DNA of 24,613 bases, from NCBI GenBank assembly GCA_009731375.1, contig BJOX01000056.1, positions 627,791 through 652,403 of the forward strand, written 5' to 3'. This document shows positions 19,971 through 24,613 of this stretch, in pieces. The notes beneath the pieces are model-generated. The model ran no database searches. It had not been told where the DNA came from and worked only from the letters and a program-made list of their open reading frames with translations. The stretch comes from Paulinella micropora. Its lineage: Eukaryota; Cercozoa; Imbricatea; Euglyphida. The position numbers and the translations under genes were made by a program. Numbering within the stretch: position 1 is the first letter of the stretch; every line of letters starts with the position of its first letter.

Positions 19971-20016
19971 AAGTGCCAGTGATTTGCTAAAAGAAGTGCC
20001 AGTGATTTGCTAAAAG
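19971..20016. repeat. Perfect 23-bp tandem duplication upstream of kelch ORF
   Basis: AAGTGCCAGTGATTTGCTAA plus AAG occurs twice back to back (19971-19993, 19994-20016), starting three bases upstream of the kelch start codon on the minus strand. It lies in the presumed 5' untranslated region. Confidence 0.95.
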
Positions 20017-20052
20017 ACAGGTTTAAATTAGGCGAAGATGTTTGGTTTTCTT

Positions 20053-20056
<4 letters not shown>

Positions 20057-20096
<40 letters not shown>

Positions 20097-20210
20097 TCTT
20101 TCTCTCTCTCTCTCTCGATCTCTCTCGATCTCTCTCTGAACTCTCTCTCTCTCTTTCTCTCTTTTTCTCTCTCTCCCCCCCTCTCTCTCTCGATCTCTCT
20201 CTCGATCTCT

Positions 20211-20244
<34 letters not shown>

Positions 20245-20271
20245 CTCTCTCTCTCGATCTCTCTCTCTCGA

Positions 20272-20302
<31 letters not shown>

Positions 20303-20313
20303 CTCTCTCTCTC

Positions 20314-20372
<59 letters not shown>
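20057..20372. repeat. (CT)n array with CGAT interruptions
   Basis: CT dinucleotides interrupted at several points by CGATCT units, ending at the gap 20373-20382. The Ser-Leu and Arg-Glu open frames are artefacts. Confidence 0.95.
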
Positions 20373-20382
20373 NNNNNNNNNN

Positions 20383-20520
20383 ACACACACACACACACAC
20401 ACACACACACCACACCACACCACACCACACCACACCACACCACACAACACAACACAACACAACACAACACAACACAACACAACACACACACACACCCACA
20501 CACACACAGACACAGACACA

Positions 20521-20557
<37 letters not shown>

Positions 20558-20580
20558 AGACACACACACACACACACCAC
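20383..20580. repeat. (AC)n with ACACC and ACACA pentamer blocks
   Basis: After the ten-N gap (20373-20382): AC dinucleotides, then ACACC pentamers (about 20408-20445), then ACACA/ACAAC pentamers (about 20446-20480), then AC with GACACA units. Confidence 0.95.
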
Positions 20581-20780
20581 ACATCTGTCTCACTTGCACC
20601 TTCAAAAATCATTTTAGAAGCTCCAAATCTACGGTTTCGCTTTCCCGTAATAACGTCAGGTTTGTGGCTAAATAAAATTTTGGGACTTTTTCGCCGCATC
20701 ACTGTCTTTTTTCCTCGTCTGCCGACCATATCGCGATCAGTCAAGAGCAGAAAAGTTAAGTAGTCTGAGTCCTTGAACGT
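20581..20780. other. Short unique island
   Basis: About 200 bp of non-repetitive sequence between microsatellites. No gene or RNA recognised. Confidence 0.5.
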
Positions 20781-21495
<715 letters not shown>

Positions 21496-21555
21496 NNNNN
21501 NNNNNNNNNNNNNNNNNNNNNNNNNNNNNNNNNNNNNNNNNNNNNNNNNNNNNNN
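21496..21555. other. Assembly gap (60 N)
   Basis: Unsequenced stretch inside a CT array. The array's real length is unknown. Confidence 0.95.
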
Positions 21556-21680
21556 CTCTCTCTCTCTCTTCTCTCTCTCTCTCGGTAGGTAGGTGGGTAG
21601 GTGGATAGGTAGGTAGGTAGGTAGGTGGGTAGGTGGGTAGGTAGGTTGGTAGGTGGGTACGTGGGTAGGTGGGTAGGTGG

Positions 21681-21734
<54 letters not shown>

Positions 21735-21782
21735 GGAGAGAGAGAAGGACAGAGAGAGAGCGAGAGAGAGAGAGAGAAAGAA

Positions 21783-21813
<31 letters not shown>

Positions 21814-21839
21814 AAGAGAGAGGGAGGGAGGGAGGGAGG

Positions 21840-21885
<46 letters not shown>

Positions 21886-21910
21886 CAGTGTGAGTGTGTG
21901 TGAGAGAGAG

Positions 21911-21949
<39 letters not shown>

Positions 21950-22366
21950 GAGAGAGAGGAGAGAGAGAGAGACAGGAGAGAGAGAGAGAGAGAGAGGGAG
22001 GGAGGGAGGGAGTGTGTGTGTGTGTGTGTGAGAGCGAGAGAGAGAGAGAGAGAGACACCTACCTACCCACCTACCCACCTACCGACCTACCTACCCACCT
22101 ACCCACCTACCTACCCACCTACCCACCTAACCACCTACCTCTACCCACCTACCTACCCACCTACCCACCTACCTACCTACCTACCTACCTACCTACCTAC
22201 CTACCTACCTACCTATACCTACCTACCTACCTACCTACCTACTTACCTACCTACCTACCTAGCTACCTAGCTACCTACCTACCTACCTACCTACACCTAC
22301 CTACCTACCTACCTACCTCTACCTACCTACCTACCTACCTCTCTCTCTACCTTGCTCCCTACAAGT
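21556..22366. repeat. Strand-switching array CT / GGTA / GA / CCTA
   Basis: CT (21556-21585), GGTA/GGTG units (21586-21684), a long GA block with GGGA and GATA sub-blocks (21685-22055), then CCTA/CCCA units (22056-22340). The GGTA and CCTA blocks are reverse complements in unit and variant (GGTAGGTGGGTA against TACCCACCTACC). Open frames here are artefacts. Confidence 0.9.
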
Positions 22367-22371
22367 CGGCC

Positions 22372-22644
<273 letters not shown>

Positions 22645-23025
22645 GTGTGCCTAGCCATACGCCTATAAGTCACATGCCGAAATAGCGACGGGAAGCACAA
22701 TCCTGTTCCCTCAGGGTGCCCTTTCTCGCTTGTTGAGCCCGGAATAAAACCCACAGTGCTCTGTCAGTTTATACTAGACTGTCGACGGTCTCGAAACTCC
22801 ATCTGCTTACTGGGTCCTCTGTAATGGAGGTGGGAGCTCGTTCTGCAAGGGGCGCTTATGGAACGAGCCCTGGCCCCGCCTGGTACTAGGGAGGTTTGGT
22901 ATCGCCTGTATCAGTCCCTTCCGTGCAAACATCACGGCTTAGCTGGGCTTGGGGTTAATACTTTACCCACAGACTTCCTTGGTTGACGAAATCAGAAGCT
23001 CCTTTTTTCTGACATTAGTCGATAT
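22645..23025 (-). other. Unique island, possible minus-strand retroposon
   Basis: About 380 bp of non-repetitive, non-coding sequence. Read on the minus strand it would be followed, across the gap, by a 72-base A tail (22598-22527), as in SINE-like or processed retroposons. It contains a perfect 8-bp stem GCTCGTTC/GAACGAGC (22836-22868). No tRNA, 5S or 7SL similarity is clear, and no target duplication is identified. Confidence 0.3.
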
Positions 23026-23026
23026 C

Positions 23027-23181
<155 letters not shown>

Positions 23182-24188
23182 ACCTACCTACCTACCTACC
23201 TACCAACCTACCTACCCACCTACTTCCCTTCCTTCCTACCCACATTCCCACCTACCTACATTCCCACCTACCTACCGCCTACATTCCCACCTACCTACCG
23301 GCCCGATTTTGTCCTGATTTTCATGGATACCTATCTACCCCTCTACCTACCAACCTTACCTACCTACCTACCAACCAACCTACCTACCTACCTACCTGCC
23401 TACCTACCTACCTACCTTCCTACCCATATCCCTACCTGCGTATTTCAAGGCGGCTTCTCCGGCCCGGTTTTGTCCTGAACGATATCGATGCCTGTCTACC
23501 CCTCTACCTACCAACCTTAGCTAGCTACCTACCTACCTTTCTACCTACATTCCCACCTACCCACCACCTACTTGTCTGCCTACCTTTTCAAGGCGGCCTC
23601 GCCGTCCCGGTTTTGTCCTGAACGATATGGATGCTTATCTACCCCTCTACCTACCAACCTTAGCTAGCTACCTACCTACCTTTCTACCTACATTCCCACC
23701 TACCCACCACCTACCTATCTGCCTACCTTTTCAAGGCGGCCTCGCCGGCCCGGTTTTGTCCTGATTTTCATGGATGCCTATCTACCCCTACTTACCTACT
23801 TACCTACTTACCTACCTTCCTACCCATATCCCCACCTACTGCCTACCTTTTCAAGGCGGCCTCGCCGGCCCGGTTTTGTCCTGATTTTCATGGATGCCTA
23901 TCTACCCCTCTACCTACCAACCTTACCTACCTACCTACCAACCAACCTACTTACCTACCTACCTACCTACCTACCTACCTTCCTACCCATATCCCCACCT
24001 ACCTACCTGCCTATCTTTTCAAGGCGGCCTCGCCGGCCCGGTTTTGTCCTGAACGATATGGATGCCTATCTACCCCTCTACCCTAGCTACCTACCTACCT
24101 TTCTACCTACATTCCAACCTACCCACCACCTACCTATCTACCTACCTTTTCAAGGCGGCCTCGCCGGCCCGGTTTTGTCCTGAACGCC
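23182..24188. repeat. Satellite of GC-rich cores in CCTA spacers, seven copies
   Basis: A core of about 60 bp (TTTTCAAGGCGGCCTCGCC then GGCCCGGTTTTGTCCTGA, then ATGGATGCC and CTATCTACCCC) recurs at about 23299 (partial), 23443, 23585, 23728, 23848, 24016 and 24147. CCTA-rich spacers give periods of 120-168 bp. Copies 1, 4 and 5 carry GATTTTCATGG after GTCCT; copies 2, 3 and 6 carry GAACGATAT. The last copy carries GAACGCCATGG and continues into the exon candidate at 24189. Confidence 0.9.
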
Positions 24189-24230
24189 ATGGATACCTCC
24201 GAAACTAGTGCGGATATCACGGAAGAGAAG
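24189..24230 (+). CDS. Candidate first coding exon, 14 codons, gene continues off window
   Basis: ATG 24189 in a good start context (AACGCCATGG) encodes MDTSETSADITEEK and meets a strong splice donor AAG|GTAAGG at 24230/24231, phase 0. The rest of the gene would lie beyond the window, past the GTT array. The family cannot be told from 14 residues. The 5' flank is the last unit of the satellite. A chance ATG followed by a donor cannot be excluded. Confidence 0.35.
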
Positions 24231-24249
24231 GTAAGGTCGTGTGCAATCG

Positions 24250-24613
<364 letters not shown>

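Noticed and set aside
22645-23025. tRNA, 5S or 7SL gene in the unique island
   Set aside because: No cloverleaf, and no convincing internal A and B boxes on either strand.
23770-24183. 137-codon open frame with repeated RRPRRPGFVL
   Set aside because: It follows satellite units and their CCTA spacers; the unit periods are irregular and not conserved as coding.

Overview
This is a repeat-laden eukaryotic nuclear window. The evidence is: a candidate GT-AG intron, a TATA box, MITEs, part of an LTR retrotransposon, a kelch-repeat gene with no intron visible, and very long di-, tri- and tetranucleotide arrays broken by five assembly gaps. I cannot name the species. The decayed gene at 3387-5953 resembles a repeated protein family that I remember mainly from invertebrates and some fungi, which is only a weak hint.

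Layout. 1-3386 is non-coding: a CATA array, an 85-bp tandem duplication, a 282-bp foldback MITE flanked by TA (1657-1938) and AGCTA-rich low-complexity DNA. 3387-5953 is a decayed gene carrying stops and frameshifts, with a second MITE of the same family (4220-4427) apparently inserted inside it. 6144-7633 is a G-run, a gap, a compound trinucleotide array, a CATA/TATG array that switches strand, and a near-perfect 111-bp inverted repeat. 7984-9452 is an unrecognised acidic protein gene with a short collagen-like Gly-X-Y stretch, one good intron and three reading-frame breaks.

9743 to about 16841 is best read as the 3' part of a Ty3/gypsy-type LTR retroelement. It has the integrase end of pol (catalytic Asp changed to His, in-frame TGA before the GPY motif, frameshifts), then an unrecognised third ORF of roughly 900 codons with an N-terminal membrane segment (also frameshifted), a hairpin-rich 3' region, a polypurine tract and a possible LTR. 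gag, protease, reverse transcriptase and RNase H are not seen, so the copy is truncated at its 5' side and inactive as read.

17080-18431 is plain intergenic DNA. 18432-19967 (minus strand) is the one clearly intact gene: a 511-residue protein with a coiled-coil region and a six-bladed kelch propeller. 20057 to the end is almost all simple repeat. Exceptions are a 380-bp unique island beside a 72-base T-run (a possible minus-strand retroposon) and a seven-copy satellite at 23299-24188. The last satellite copy runs straight into a plausible first coding exon (24189-24230) ending in a consensus splice donor; the GTT array that follows would lie in its intron.

The genes do not form a pathway. 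The most interesting structures are the MITE family, the third ORF with its covarying hairpins, and the satellite that seems built from the 5' end of a gene.
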